Origin: an uncultured Lachnospiraceae bacterium
GTDB taxonomy: Bacteria; Bacillota; Clostridia; Lachnospirales; Lachnospiraceae
DNA length: 64,000 nt
Direction: 5' to 3'
NCBI GenBank assembly: GCA_949502235.1
Contig: CATBDC010000007.1
Location: 58,465-122,464, forward strand
Shown here: positions 17,004-25,143 of the stretch, piece after piece
Position numbering within the stretch: the stretch's first letter is position 1
How the letters are laid out: the number at the start of each line of letters is the position of its first letter
Notes under the pieces: generated by a model
The model's input: only the letters and a program-made list of their open reading frames with translations
Database searches by the model: none
Told to the model about the DNA's origin: nothing
Program-made: the position numbers and the translations under genes

Positions 17004-17155
17004 TAATGGGTATATGTTTATAAAATGCACGGAAATGTTGGATGAACGTGCAAAAGATGAATTTTTCGAAGGTGTACTTTTGTGTAGATTTAGTTTATCA
17101 TTTTAAACAGCACAGGAGACAGACATCTGGGAGACAATGGAAGGAGTAGATAAAA

Positions 17156-19105
17156 ATAGAGGGTATTGTTGAAAAAATTGCAAAAGAACTTGTAGTTATT
17201 CACGGGACTATATCTACACAGGAGCTTGCGGAACGGATAGGTGTCTCAACAAGCAGTATTAAGCATAATCTTGCTTCTGTCAGGGGGCTTTTAAGGGAGC
17301 AGGGAGTTAATCTAATGAGCGTTCCCCAGAAGGGGATGTATATTGAGGCTACAGAAGAGCAGAGGGAAGAGCTTGACAATATGCTAAGGCAGTTTGCGAA
17401 CCACGATCCGGTTTCAGAGGGATTCCGCAGGGACTATATATTCCAGACTGTGTTCCGCTACCAGGGGGCGGAAAATTATACCCTGCAGCTTCTGGCGGAG
17501 GAGCTGTATGTAAGCAGGAGCGCCATATCGAGAGACCTGCAGTATCTAAATGAATTTCTGGAAATGTTTCATGTCAGGATTACTGCCAAGAAGAACAAAG
17601 GGATTGTGATAGAAGGACATGAATTTGAAATCCGTCAGGCACTGATTTTATATAATAACCAGAAATGGTGGAAGGAGACTTATCTAAAGCCGCCAAAGGA
17701 GCTGGATGTGAGGCTGAGCTCACGGGCGTGGACCTTCATTTCTAACTTTTATCCGGAGTGCATGGAAGAAATCTGGGATATACAAAATGCGCTGCTTGAG
17801 ATGGAGAAAAAGACAGACCTTGTTTTTACAGATATCTCTTTCGGGAGGCTGATGGAGTATCTGGCCATAACAAGGGAGAGGATGAAGCACGGTAAATTTA
17901 TTGTATCTTATATCCGTAAGGAACGCCTTCTGATCGAAAAGAAATATCTGGATGCGGCAGAGGTTTTTTTGTCACTTTACATAAGTGAAGAGGATGCCTG
18001 CTGGAAGTTTGAAAGAACATATCTGGCGGCAAGGCTCTGTGAGGCATATACAGTAGAGTGCCGGGGAAGATTAAGCGGATACGGCGGAGATATCAGAAAA
18101 TATTTAAAAGAAGTAGAGCATGTTGTGGGATTTTACTATGACGGGGATGACAAGGAGCTTGTAAGCAATGTAGAGGATCTGGTTATGGCAATGCGCTACA
18201 GGGATATTTACCGCATTTACGACTGGACAGACTTGAGCAAGGATGTTAAGGAGCATCTTCCGGGGCTTTACGCAGTCTGTATGACCCAGATTTATATTCT
18301 GGAAGAAGCATCGGGGCTTAATTTTCAGGAGGATGATATCGCGAGGATTGTCCTTCTTGTACAGAACTATATGAAGAAGAGACGCAGAGAAGCTATTTTT
18401 GTGACAGCGGCTACCGAGGAGGAAAGCTACTATAACCTCAAGAAGCTTAAGGATGAATTTCCACATCTGCATTTTGGAGAAGTGGTAAATTACAGGAGGT
18501 TCAGAATAGAGGATTATGAGAGGGCCTTTGTGGTATCCACGGTAGTTCTCAAAAAAGAGGCGCCGAATCTGATCTGTATTACGAAGCATGTGAACCGCTC
18601 TGACATTGAGGCAATTAAGGGAAAGCTTGCAAAGGACGGCATGCTCCGTCAGGAGATACTTCATAAGGTATTTGATAAAGAGCTGATTTATGATATGACT
18701 GCCTGGAATAAGGAGGATGCGCTAAAAAAAGCGGTGAACGGCCTGATGAGGCAGGGCTATGTGGAGGAAGGCTTTTTAGAAGAGGTGCTGGCAAGAGAAA
18801 AAATTCTTACTACGTCAATCGGAAATAAGGTGGCCATTCCCCATGTATATAAAAAACATGTTTTAGCAAGCGGCGTTTCGGTTATCCGGCTGAAAAACAA
18901 TGTGGAATGGTCGGAGGAGGAGCGGGTGGATCTGATTTTTCTGTTTGCTGTCGGCGATGAAAAAAGCGGGGATGTGAAAAAGATATTTAACCATATGTAC
19001 CATGTTTTAAAGGATGACGAGCTTATGAGTAAAATCAGAAACGCACAGAGCAGGGAAGAGATTCTAAGGCTTATATTAATTTGTGAAAATGGTGCGCACC
19101 ATTGA
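17156..19105 (+). CDS. PRD-containing transcriptional regulator with EIIA domain (MtlR/LicR-like), start uncertain
   Basis: The protein contains two helix-turn-helix domains, two PRD regions and a fructose-type EIIA domain near the C-terminus (IPHVYKKH gives its phospho-His), the order of MtlR/LicR-type activators. The first ATG is at 17315, but the frame is open upstream to the stop at 17147. The upstream part encodes a good first HTH (ISTQELAERIGVSTSSIKHN), so translation must begin earlier. No ATG, GTG or TTG exists there in frame. I place the start at ATA 17156, nine bases after AAGGAG (17141-17146), giving 649 residues; a one-base indel from the ATG at 17137 is the alternative. It heads the aldolase-PTS transcript. 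Confidence 0.8.
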   Translation: MEGIVEKIAKELVVIHGTISTQELAERIGVSTSSIKHNLASVRGLLREQGVNLMSVPQKGMYIEATEEQREELDNMLRQFANHDPVSEGFRRDYIFQTVFRYQGAENYTLQLLAEELYVSRSAISRDLQYLNEFLEMFHVRITAKKNKGIVIEGHEFEIRQALILYNNQKWWKETYLKPPKELDVRLSSRAWTFISNFYPECMEEIWDIQNALLEMEKKTDLVFTDISFGRLMEYLAITRERMKHGKFIVSYIRKERLLIEKKYLDAAEVFLSLYISEEDACWKFERTYLAARLCEAYTVECRGRLSGYGGDIRKYLKEVEHVVGFYYDGDDKELVSNVEDLVMAMRYRDIYRIYDWTDLSKDVKEHLPGLYAVCMTQIYILEEASGLNFQEDDIARIVLLVQNYMKKRRREAIFVTAATEEESYYNLKKLKDEFPHLHFGEVVNYRRFRIEDYERAFVVSTVVLKKEAPNLICITKHVNRSDIEAIKGKLAKDGMLRQEILHKVFDKELIYDMTAWNKEDALKKAVNGLMRQGYVEEGFLEEVLAREKILTTSIGNKVAIPHVYKKHVLASGVSVIRLKNNVEWSEEERVDLIFLFAVGDEKSGDVKKIFNHMYHVLKDDELMSKIRNAQSREEILRLILICENGAHH

Positions 19106-19147
19106 TATAAATAAACCACAAGCTATGAAGGAGGAGCAAAAGAAATT

Positions 19148-20032
19148 ATGTTAGTAAATTTAAAGGATATGCTTTCAGAGGCAGAACAAAAAGGATATGC
19201 CATTCCATGTATGAACACGCCTAATATGGAAACCTTAAGGGCGCTTATCGGAGCGGCGGAGGACTTAAATACACCGATTATCATCGACCATGCGGAGGTA
19301 CATAATTCCCTGATTCCTATTGAGCGTATGGGTCCGGAGATGGTAAAGGCAGCAAAGGCGGCAAAGGTTCCGGTATGTGTACACCTGGACCACGGCGTAA
19401 GCTATACCTTTCTTATGAAAGCGCTGGAGGCGGGATTTTCTTCTATTATGTTTGACTGCAGCGCTCTGCCCTTTGAGGAAAATGTAAAGCGGGTAAAGGA
19501 GTTTACAGAGTTTGCTCATTCCAGAGGAATCACTGTGGAGGCAGAGCTTGGAGTCATGGCGTCTGCCATGGAGGATACCCATGCAGGAGAGGATGCGGAA
19601 AAACGTGTTCTTACAAATGCAGACATCCGCAAATTCTTCACAGACCCGGGGGAGGCAGGCGAATTTGCAGAGAGAACAGGCTGTGACGCGCTTGCGGTAT
19701 GCTTTGGTACTATGCACGGTATTTACGCGGAGCCGCCCGTGCTTGATATTGACAGAGTAAAAGAAATCAGAAGCGCTGTAAAGGATGACTGCCGCATCGT
19801 TATGCATGGAGCCTCCGGCGTAGAGTTTTCACAGGTACAAAAAGCCATTGACGCGGGCTGCTCAAAGGTAAATTACTATTCCTATATGGCAAAGGGCGCG
19901 ACACAGTTCTGCGCAGATAAGATTGCTGAGACAAAGGGAGCCATTGCGTATCATGAGCTTGCTGAGGCGGCGTATGAGTATATGCGGGGCTATGCAAGAG
20001 ACGTCCTGACGGCATTTAGAAACGGCAAATAG
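19148..20032 (+). CDS. Class II ketose-(bis)phosphate aldolase
   Basis: The 294-residue enzyme belongs to the zinc class II aldolase family (FbaA/GatY/KbaY). It keeps HLDHG (residues about 81-85) with a zinc His, the EAELG metal segment and a second His in FGTMHGIY. The third zinc-His motif is HGASG rather than HGGSG, and the phosphate-binding stretch reads KVNYYSY rather than KINVNT-like. The enzyme therefore probably cleaves a ketose phosphate other than fructose 1,6-bisphosphate, yielding DHAP plus an aldehyde. It follows the regulator by 42 bases and precedes PTS genes. Confidence 0.87.
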   Translation: MLVNLKDMLSEAEQKGYAIPCMNTPNMETLRALIGAAEDLNTPIIIDHAEVHNSLIPIERMGPEMVKAAKAAKVPVCVHLDHGVSYTFLMKALEAGFSSIMFDCSALPFEENVKRVKEFTEFAHSRGITVEAELGVMASAMEDTHAGEDAEKRVLTNADIRKFFTDPGEAGEFAERTGCDALAVCFGTMHGIYAEPPVLDIDRVKEIRSAVKDDCRIVMHGASGVEFSQVQKAIDAGCSKVNYYSYMAKGATQFCADKIAETKGAIAYHELAEAAYEYMRGYARDVLTAFRNGK

Positions 20033-20041
20033 GAGAAGAGT

Positions 20042-20521
20042 ATGGAAAAGGTAGACATAACGGAAGTCATGCTTCCGGAAATGACAATACTTGACAGGGA
20101 GACATTTTCAGGCAAGGAAGAGGTGTTTGCCTTTATGTCTGAAAAATTTGCGGAAAATAAAATCGTGACAGATGCGAAAAAGTTTGAGGAGGCCCTCTAT
20201 AAAAGGGAGGAGGAAGGTCCTACCTATATCGGGAATCTTCTAGCTATACCCCACGGGATCTGTGACGAGGTTGTAAGGCCGGGAATCGGCTTTTGCAGGG
20301 TGAATACTCCTTTTATCTACCGCTCCCACGGAGAAGAGGGAGAGGTAAAGTATATCTTCACGCTGGCGGTTGTCGGTGAGGAGGGGAAGATGGAGCATTT
20401 AAGGATTCTGGCATCTCTCGCGGGAATTCTGGCTCATGATGAATTTATAGAAGCACTGGGGAAAGTGGAAAGCTATGAGGAGATCATAGACGAAATAAAC
20501 AAAGTGAAAGAGGAGGTGTAG
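20042..20521 (+). CDS. PTS sugar transporter subunit IIA (fructose/mannitol type)
   Basis: The 159-residue domain protein carries phosphate from HPr to EIIB. The active-site His is in LLAIPHGI (about residue 69), the standard PTS_EIIA_2 motif. It starts nine bases after the aldolase stop and ends two bases before EIIB, so the IIA, IIB and IIC subunits are separate but tightly linked. Confidence 0.93.
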   Translation: MEKVDITEVMLPEMTILDRETFSGKEEVFAFMSEKFAENKIVTDAKKFEEALYKREEEGPTYIGNLLAIPHGICDEVVRPGIGFCRVNTPFIYRSHGEEGEVKYIFTLAVVGEEGKMEHLRILASLAGILAHDEFIEALGKVESYEEIIDEINKVKEEV

Positions 20522-20523
20522 GT

Positions 20524-20829
20524 ATGTATATTGTTGGCGTAACATCATGTGCAACGGGGATTGCACATACCTATATGGCGGCGGAGGCGATTAAAAAAAT
20601 CTGCAAGAAGAACGGCCATAAGGCGAAGGTAGAAACACAGGGGGCTATGGGGCTTGAAAACCAGCTGTCCTCAAAGGATCTTGAAGCGGCAGACTGCATT
20701 ATTTTTGCTAATGATGTAAAAATAACCAAAGCAGAACGTTTTGATGCTTACAAGGATAAGATTAAACAGACTTCTCCCCATGAAGTCATTAAAAACCCTG
20801 AAATTATCTTACAGCTTATCGGACAGTAG
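20524..20829 (+). CDS. PTS fructose-type transporter subunit IIB
   Basis: The 101-residue protein has the fructose-specific IIB fold with phospho-Cys in VGVTSCATGIAHTYMA (Cys near residue 9). It receives phosphate from EIIA and transfers it to the incoming sugar at EIIC. The family label is fructose-type; the real sugar may differ. The ribosome binding site AGGAGGTG spans the EIIA stop, suggesting coupled translation. Confidence 0.94.
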   Translation: MYIVGVTSCATGIAHTYMAAEAIKKICKKNGHKAKVETQGAMGLENQLSSKDLEAADCIIFANDVKITKAERFDAYKDKIKQTSPHEVIKNPEIILQLIGQ

Positions 20830-20866
20830 AGTATGTTAAAAGGATGAAAGAGAGGACGAAAGAAGA

Positions 20867-21883
20867 ATGAAAGAAACAGGAAAAGAAATAAAAAGCGCAC
20901 TTCTTAGCGGCGTGTCTTATATGTTGCCTTTCGTAGTGGCAGGCGGTATTCTTGTAGCAATTGGTTTTGCAGGCGGCGGCGCCGTAGCAGTAACAGAGTC
21001 TGAAACAGGCTTCTGGTCCAGAATCTTCTGGTGGGGCAAGGATGCGTTCGGGCTTATGATCCCAATATTTGCGGCATTTGTGGCCTATTCTATCGGCGAT
21101 AAGCCGGCCCTTGCCGCAGGTATGGTTTCCGGTGTGATTGCAGATTCTATCGGCGGCGGGTTCCTGGCGGCCTTGGTAGGCGGTATTCTTGCCGGCTATG
21201 TTGTAAAGGCTTTAAAGAAGCTTCCTATACCGATTATGCTGAAATCCCTGATGCCTACAGTCATCATACCGGTTATTTCTGTGCTGGTCATGGGCTTTAT
21301 TATGGATATTGTAATCGGAGGGCCATTTGCGGTTCTTAACCAGGCAATGCTTGATATGTTAAGCGGTATGAGCGGCAGCAGTTTGATCCTTCTTGGAATC
21401 ATCCAGGGCGCAATGCTTGCCTTTGACCTGGGCGGTCCTGTCAATAAGGCTGCATATGCCTTTGCCCTTGCTACAATGGAGGCGGGAAATTATGCTCCTA
21501 TGGCTGCAAACTTTGTGGCTTCCATGGTTCCGCCGCTTGCAATCGGTATTGCAATGATTGTAGCAAAGAAAAAATTCACAGAGGAAGAAAGAAGCTCAAC
21601 GGCAGGCTGTATTGTGGGAGCATTTGCTATGATTTCCGAGTTCGCGATTCCTTTCGCGGCAGGGCGTCCCCAGCTCTATGTGCCATGCTTCGTGGCAGGA
21701 GGCGCGGTAAGCGCGGCTCTGTCCTATGTATTCGGACTGACTATGCAGGCGCCTCACGGCGGATTGTTTGTGGCAATGCTGTGTAACAATGTGCTTCTGC
21801 TTCTTGTAGCGCTTCTTGCAGGCGCGGCAGTAAGTGCAGGTTTGATAATCGCATTCAAAAAAGAGCCGGAAGCTGATGAATAA
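20867..21883 (+). CDS. PTS fructose-type transporter subunit IIC
   Basis: The 338-residue integral membrane protein has about nine to ten hydrophobic helices. It begins with the fructose-family IIC signature (SALLSGVSYMLPFVVAGGIL) and carries PALAAGMVSGVIADSIGGGF. It forms the sugar channel and binding site in the membrane. It lies 37 bases after EIIB and ends with the acidic tail EPEADE, with no IIA or IIB domain fused. Confidence 0.94.
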   Translation: MKETGKEIKSALLSGVSYMLPFVVAGGILVAIGFAGGGAVAVTESETGFWSRIFWWGKDAFGLMIPIFAAFVAYSIGDKPALAAGMVSGVIADSIGGGFLAALVGGILAGYVVKALKKLPIPIMLKSLMPTVIIPVISVLVMGFIMDIVIGGPFAVLNQAMLDMLSGMSGSSLILLGIIQGAMLAFDLGGPVNKAAYAFALATMEAGNYAPMAANFVASMVPPLAIGIAMIVAKKKFTEEERSSTAGCIVGAFAMISEFAIPFAAGRPQLYVPCFVAGGAVSAALSYVFGLTMQAPHGGLFVAMLCNNVLLLLVALLAGAAVSAGLIIAFKKEPEADE

Positions 21884-21908
21884 ATAAAGGCTTCGGAGGT
21901 TAAGGGTT

Positions 21909-21958
21909 TTTGTGTGGGGTGGGGACGCAGTTATGGATTGCAATATGTCCCACACAAA
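21909..21958 (+). other. Hairpin between EIIC and HPr genes
   Basis: TTTGTGTGGG (21909-21918) pairs with CCCACACAAA (21949-21958). Inside the loop GGGAC and GTCCC can extend the stem with a bulge. It lies in the 188-base gap between EIIC and HPr, has no T run after it, and could be an mRNA processing or partial termination site. The rest of the gap shows no gene. Confidence 0.5.
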
Positions 21959-22071
21959 CGGGACAACATTCCAGTGAACTAACTGTTAACGGATACTAAG
22001 ACGTTCGGGATAGCCCTCACCGCCGTCCGGCAAAGCCCCAAATTTAAAACAAAAAGAGAGGTAAAAAACAT

Positions 22072-22344
22072 ATGGTGAGTAAGAGAACGGTGGTTGTGAA
22101 TAGGTCTGGCCTGCATCTTAGGCCGGCCGCGGATTTGTCGAAGCTTGCTTCTTCTATGAGTTCGGAGATCACGATTGTGGCAGGTGAGAAGAGGGTGAAT
22201 CCTAAGAGTGTACTGATTCTTATGAGTGCGGCTATCACGAAGGGGACGGAGATTGAGATTATCTGCGAGGGAGAGAATGAGGCAGAGGATCTTGAGAGGC
22301 TTGTGGAGGCTATCGAGAGCGGGCTCGGGGAAGGCACGGAGTAA
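22072..22344 (+). CDS. ptsH: HPr family phosphocarrier protein
   Basis: The 90-residue protein accepts phosphate from enzyme I on His15 (RSGLHLRPA) and passes it to EIIA. Ser46 in NPKSVL corresponds to the HPr kinase site, so the protein can also take part in catabolite control. The residue after His15 is Leu where most HPr proteins have Ala. It is followed by enzyme I after 34 bases. I cannot tell whether this is the general HPr of the cell or one dedicated to this island. Confidence 0.9.
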   Translation: MVSKRTVVVNRSGLHLRPAADLSKLASSMSSEITIVAGEKRVNPKSVLILMSAAITKGTEIEIICEGENEAEDLERLVEAIESGLGEGTE

Positions 22345-22378
22345 AAACTGTTCACAGGTAACTGAAAGGGAGTGCAGT

Positions 22379-24073
22379 ATGGAAAGGATGAAGGTATTGC
22401 AGACAGCCTCAAAGGGGTATGCGGCGGGGCCGGTGTATCTGGTGAAGAGGCAGGAGGTTATAACCCCCCGGAGAACAATAGAAGAAAGTGATGTGGAAGA
22501 GGAAATCGGAAGGTACAGAGCTTCGGTTAAGACGGCAAAGGAGCAGCTTGAGAAAATCGCCGGGGATTCGGATATTTTTGAGGCTTATATTCAGCTTGTG
22601 CAGGATGAGGCTCTTATGGAAGGCGTGATTTCTAAGATTAAAGGGGGAAATAACGCTGAGGCGGCGGTGGAGGATACGGCCGATGAGTTTATCCTGATGT
22701 TTGACAGCATGGAGGACGCTTATATGAAGGAGCGGGCAGCGGATCTTAAGGATATTAAGAAGCGTCTTTTGTATGCTCTTGCGGGGATTACGGAGAATCC
22801 CTTTGAGGAGCTTAAGGTTCCTTCCATTATCGTTGCAGAGGAGCTGACGCCATCGGATACGGCGGATATGGATTTTGAAAATGTGCTGGGATTTCTTACG
22901 GAGATAGGCGGGGTTACAAGTCATGTGTCCATTATTGCCAAGGGAAGGGGGATCCCCTGCCTGACGGGTGTAAAGGGAATCTGCGGCAGGGTAAAAGACG
23001 GCATGACGGCGGCAATGGATGCGGGCAGCGGCGAGATTTTTCTTGAGCCCACGGAAGAGGTGCTTGCTGAATTTGAGGAAAAGAAGCACAGGTTCGAAAT
23101 GATGGAGCAGATGATGGAAGAGGAGAGTAAGAAGCCTTCGGAAACGATGGACGGACATAAATTCATGCTCTGTGCGAATGTAGGAAATATTGAGGATATT
23201 AAGGAAGCTCTTAAGAGCCAGATGGAGGGTATCGGACTTTTCAGAAGCGAGTTTGTATATATGATGAAGAAAGACGATTTTCCCACGGAGGAGGAGCAGT
23301 TTCAGATCTATAAGGAGGCGGCGCTCCTGACAAAGGAGAAGGAGCTTACTATCCGGACGCTGGATATCGGCGGGGACAAGGAGTTAGATTATTATACTTT
23401 TGAAAAGGAAGAGAATCCTTTCCTTGGATGCCGCGCCATACGTCTGTGCCTTAAGATGCCGGAAATGTTTAAGAATCAGCTTCGGGCGCTTCTTCGGGCG
23501 GGCGTTTACGGAAATATCCGTATCATGTATCCCATGCTTATTTCCGTGGAGGAGCTTGAGCGGGCAAATGAGCTTCTTGAGGAGTGTAAAAGGGAGCTTG
23601 AGGAGAAAAATATTCCCTACCGCAGGGACATTGAGGTAGGAATGATGATCGAGACGCCGGCTTCTGTGCTTATGGCGGACGAGTTCGCTAAGAGAGTGGA
23701 TTTCTTCAGCATCGGGACAAATGATTTGACCCAGTACCTTCTTGCAGTTGACCGGGGGAATGAGGCAATCGCAGGGTCTTATGATTCCTTCCATCCGGCG
23801 GTGCTTCGGGCTATCCGGCGTGTTATAAGCTGTGCCCACGCCCACGGCATAAAGGCGGGTATGTGCGGGGAATTCGCAAGCAATGAAAAGGCCTGTGCAA
23901 TTCTTCTTGGCATGGGGCTTGATGAGTTCAGCATGTCGGCAGGCTCTATTAAGGCGGTAAAATACCGGCTTCGCGGCACTACCTTTAAGGAGGCGCGAGA
24001 GCTTGCGGAAAACGTACTAAAAGCATCCTCGGCAGAGGAAGTAAAAGGTTACTGTGAACGGAGTGAACAGTAA
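22379..24073 (+). CDS. ptsI: PTS enzyme I (phosphoenolpyruvate-protein phosphotransferase)
   Basis: This 564-residue enzyme takes phosphate from PEP and loads HPr. The phospho-His is His182 in GGVTSHVSIIAKGRG. The PEP-binding barrel follows with DIGGDKELDY, FRSEF and the C-terminal catalytic Cys in AGMCGEFAS. The start is ATG at 22379 behind AAAGGGAG; the longer open frame upstream runs through the HPr gene and is not coding. The last codons (GYCERSEQ and the stop) are made of the window's palindromic repeat, an unusual natural tail extension. Confidence 0.95.
   Translation: MERMKVLQTASKGYAAGPVYLVKRQEVITPRRTIEESDVEEEIGRYRASVKTAKEQLEKIAGDSDIFEAYIQLVQDEALMEGVISKIKGGNNAEAAVEDTADEFILMFDSMEDAYMKERAADLKDIKKRLLYALAGITENPFEELKVPSIIVAEELTPSDTADMDFENVLGFLTEIGGVTSHVSIIAKGRGIPCLTGVKGICGRVKDGMTAAMDAGSGEIFLEPTEEVLAEFEEKKHRFEMMEQMMEEESKKPSETMDGHKFMLCANVGNIEDIKEALKSQMEGIGLFRSEFVYMMKKDDFPTEEEQFQIYKEAALLTKEKELTIRTLDIGGDKELDYYTFEKEENPFLGCRAIRLCLKMPEMFKNQLRALLRAGVYGNIRIMYPMLISVEELERANELLEECKRELEEKNIPYRRDIEVGMMIETPASVLMADEFAKRVDFFSIGTNDLTQYLLAVDRGNEAIAGSYDSFHPAVLRAIRRVISCAHAHGIKAGMCGEFASNEKACAILLGMGLDEFSMSAGSIKAVKYRLRGTTFKEARELAENVLKASSAEEVKGYCERSEQ
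24048..24073. repeat. Palindromic repeat overlapping the 3' end of enzyme I
   Basis: The arms GTTACTGT and ACAGTAA enclose GAACGGAGTGA. The repeat encodes the last residues of enzyme I (YCERSEQ) and its stop codon. Confidence 0.75.
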
Positions 24074-24113
24074 ACAGTAAAAGAAGCGATTTAAAGAAAA
24101 AAGGAGATTTATT

Positions 24114-25028
24114 ATGGCAAAATTATTTGATATTATGGGAAAATTCCCGTTTGAACCAGACCAGAAAAAACCAATGCTAATCCGGAAACAGGATTATTCC
24201 ACAGCCCTGTATCCTCCGAATAATGCATTTACTTCGGATAATACATTTACCATGATCACGACAGATACATTTATGCTTGGAATCTATGAATTAGGGCCGG
24301 GCGGCGTATTCGCTCCTCTTGACATCCATCCGGGAGATGAGTCCTACTATATTTTAAACGGGCCGGTTGTGCAGAGAAGCGGAAACGGACAGTTCGCTTA
24401 TCTTGAGACAGGAGAGGGCTTATTTATGCCGGAGGGAGCATGGCACTGCTGTCATAATTTCTCGGACAAGAAGGCAAGAATCCTCTATTTTATTACTCCC
24501 AAGGCATGGAGTGAATCGATTCCTCCGGCGGTGATTCCTACAGAGGAGGAGACGAAGTTTTATAAAGGGTCAAATAATGACAAGCTTCCGGATATGCGCG
24601 GCGCTATCAAAGACATTTCCAGACAGGGCTGCACAGACGATATTGGCTGCTGGCCGGTAGATCCAAAAGAGGCGAGAGAGACAGGCGCTGTATATGCGGT
24701 GCGTGATTTTGAAAAGCTTAACAATGTCCATGGTACAACACATCCCATGCTGTTAAGATTCATTACAAGCAATGATTACGGCCATTTCGGAGAAATGATT
24801 CTCCCGGCAGGCGGATATGGCCCGAGGTGCTCTGACCCGGATTCCCATGAGGGAGACGGCGCTCTTTACTGTATCGATGGTCCGGTTACGGTAAATCTTA
24901 CGGAGCTTGAGGAAAGCTTCGTCCTGGAGCCGGAAGATACCTTCTTCCTCCCGGCAGGAACAAAATATCAGCTGGTGAACTTCGAGGCAAAGCCTGTGAA
25001 GGTAGTATTTGCAGTAACAAAGCTGTAG
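24114..25028 (+). CDS. Double-cupin domain protein, possible sugar isomerase
   Basis: The 304-residue protein contains two cupin barrels. The first is around residues 45-125 with metal-ligand-like HPGDESYYILNGP and WHCCHNF; the second, around 210-300, has SDPDSHEGDGALYCIDGP and LPAGTKYQLVN. The paired layout suits sugar or sugar-phosphate isomerases or epimerases as well as dioxygenases, and the place after PTS genes favours a sugar role. It has an AAAAGGAG site and starts 40 bases after enzyme I. I do not recognise a specific function. Confidence 0.75.
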   Translation: MAKLFDIMGKFPFEPDQKKPMLIRKQDYSTALYPPNNAFTSDNTFTMITTDTFMLGIYELGPGGVFAPLDIHPGDESYYILNGPVVQRSGNGQFAYLETGEGLFMPEGAWHCCHNFSDKKARILYFITPKAWSESIPPAVIPTEEETKFYKGSNNDKLPDMRGAIKDISRQGCTDDIGCWPVDPKEARETGAVYAVRDFEKLNNVHGTTHPMLLRFITSNDYGHFGEMILPAGGYGPRCSDPDSHEGDGALYCIDGPVTVNLTELEESFVLEPEDTFFLPAGTKYQLVNFEAKPVKVVFAVTKL

Positions 25029-25091
25029 CTGTAAAACAAAAATTTCTATCTGTATGGTTGGAATTCAGCCTGATGGAAATATGGTGTGAGA

Positions 25092-25122
25092 AGACGGCAG
25101 GCGGAATAATCGCCTGCCGTCT
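25092..25122. terminator. Hairpin between convergent cupin and tpiA-like genes
   Basis: AGACGGCAGGCG (25092-25103) pairs perfectly with CGCCTGCCGTCT (25111-25122). T runs are weak on both sides, but the position between two convergent stops fits a bidirectional terminator. Confidence 0.7.
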
Positions 25123-25143
25123 GTCTGATAGATGCTTTTACCC

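Noticed and set aside
22226..22378. Upstream extension of the enzyme I frame
   Set aside because: It overlaps the HPr gene in another frame, is Arg-rich nonsense, and the ATG at 22379 has a proper ribosome binding site.
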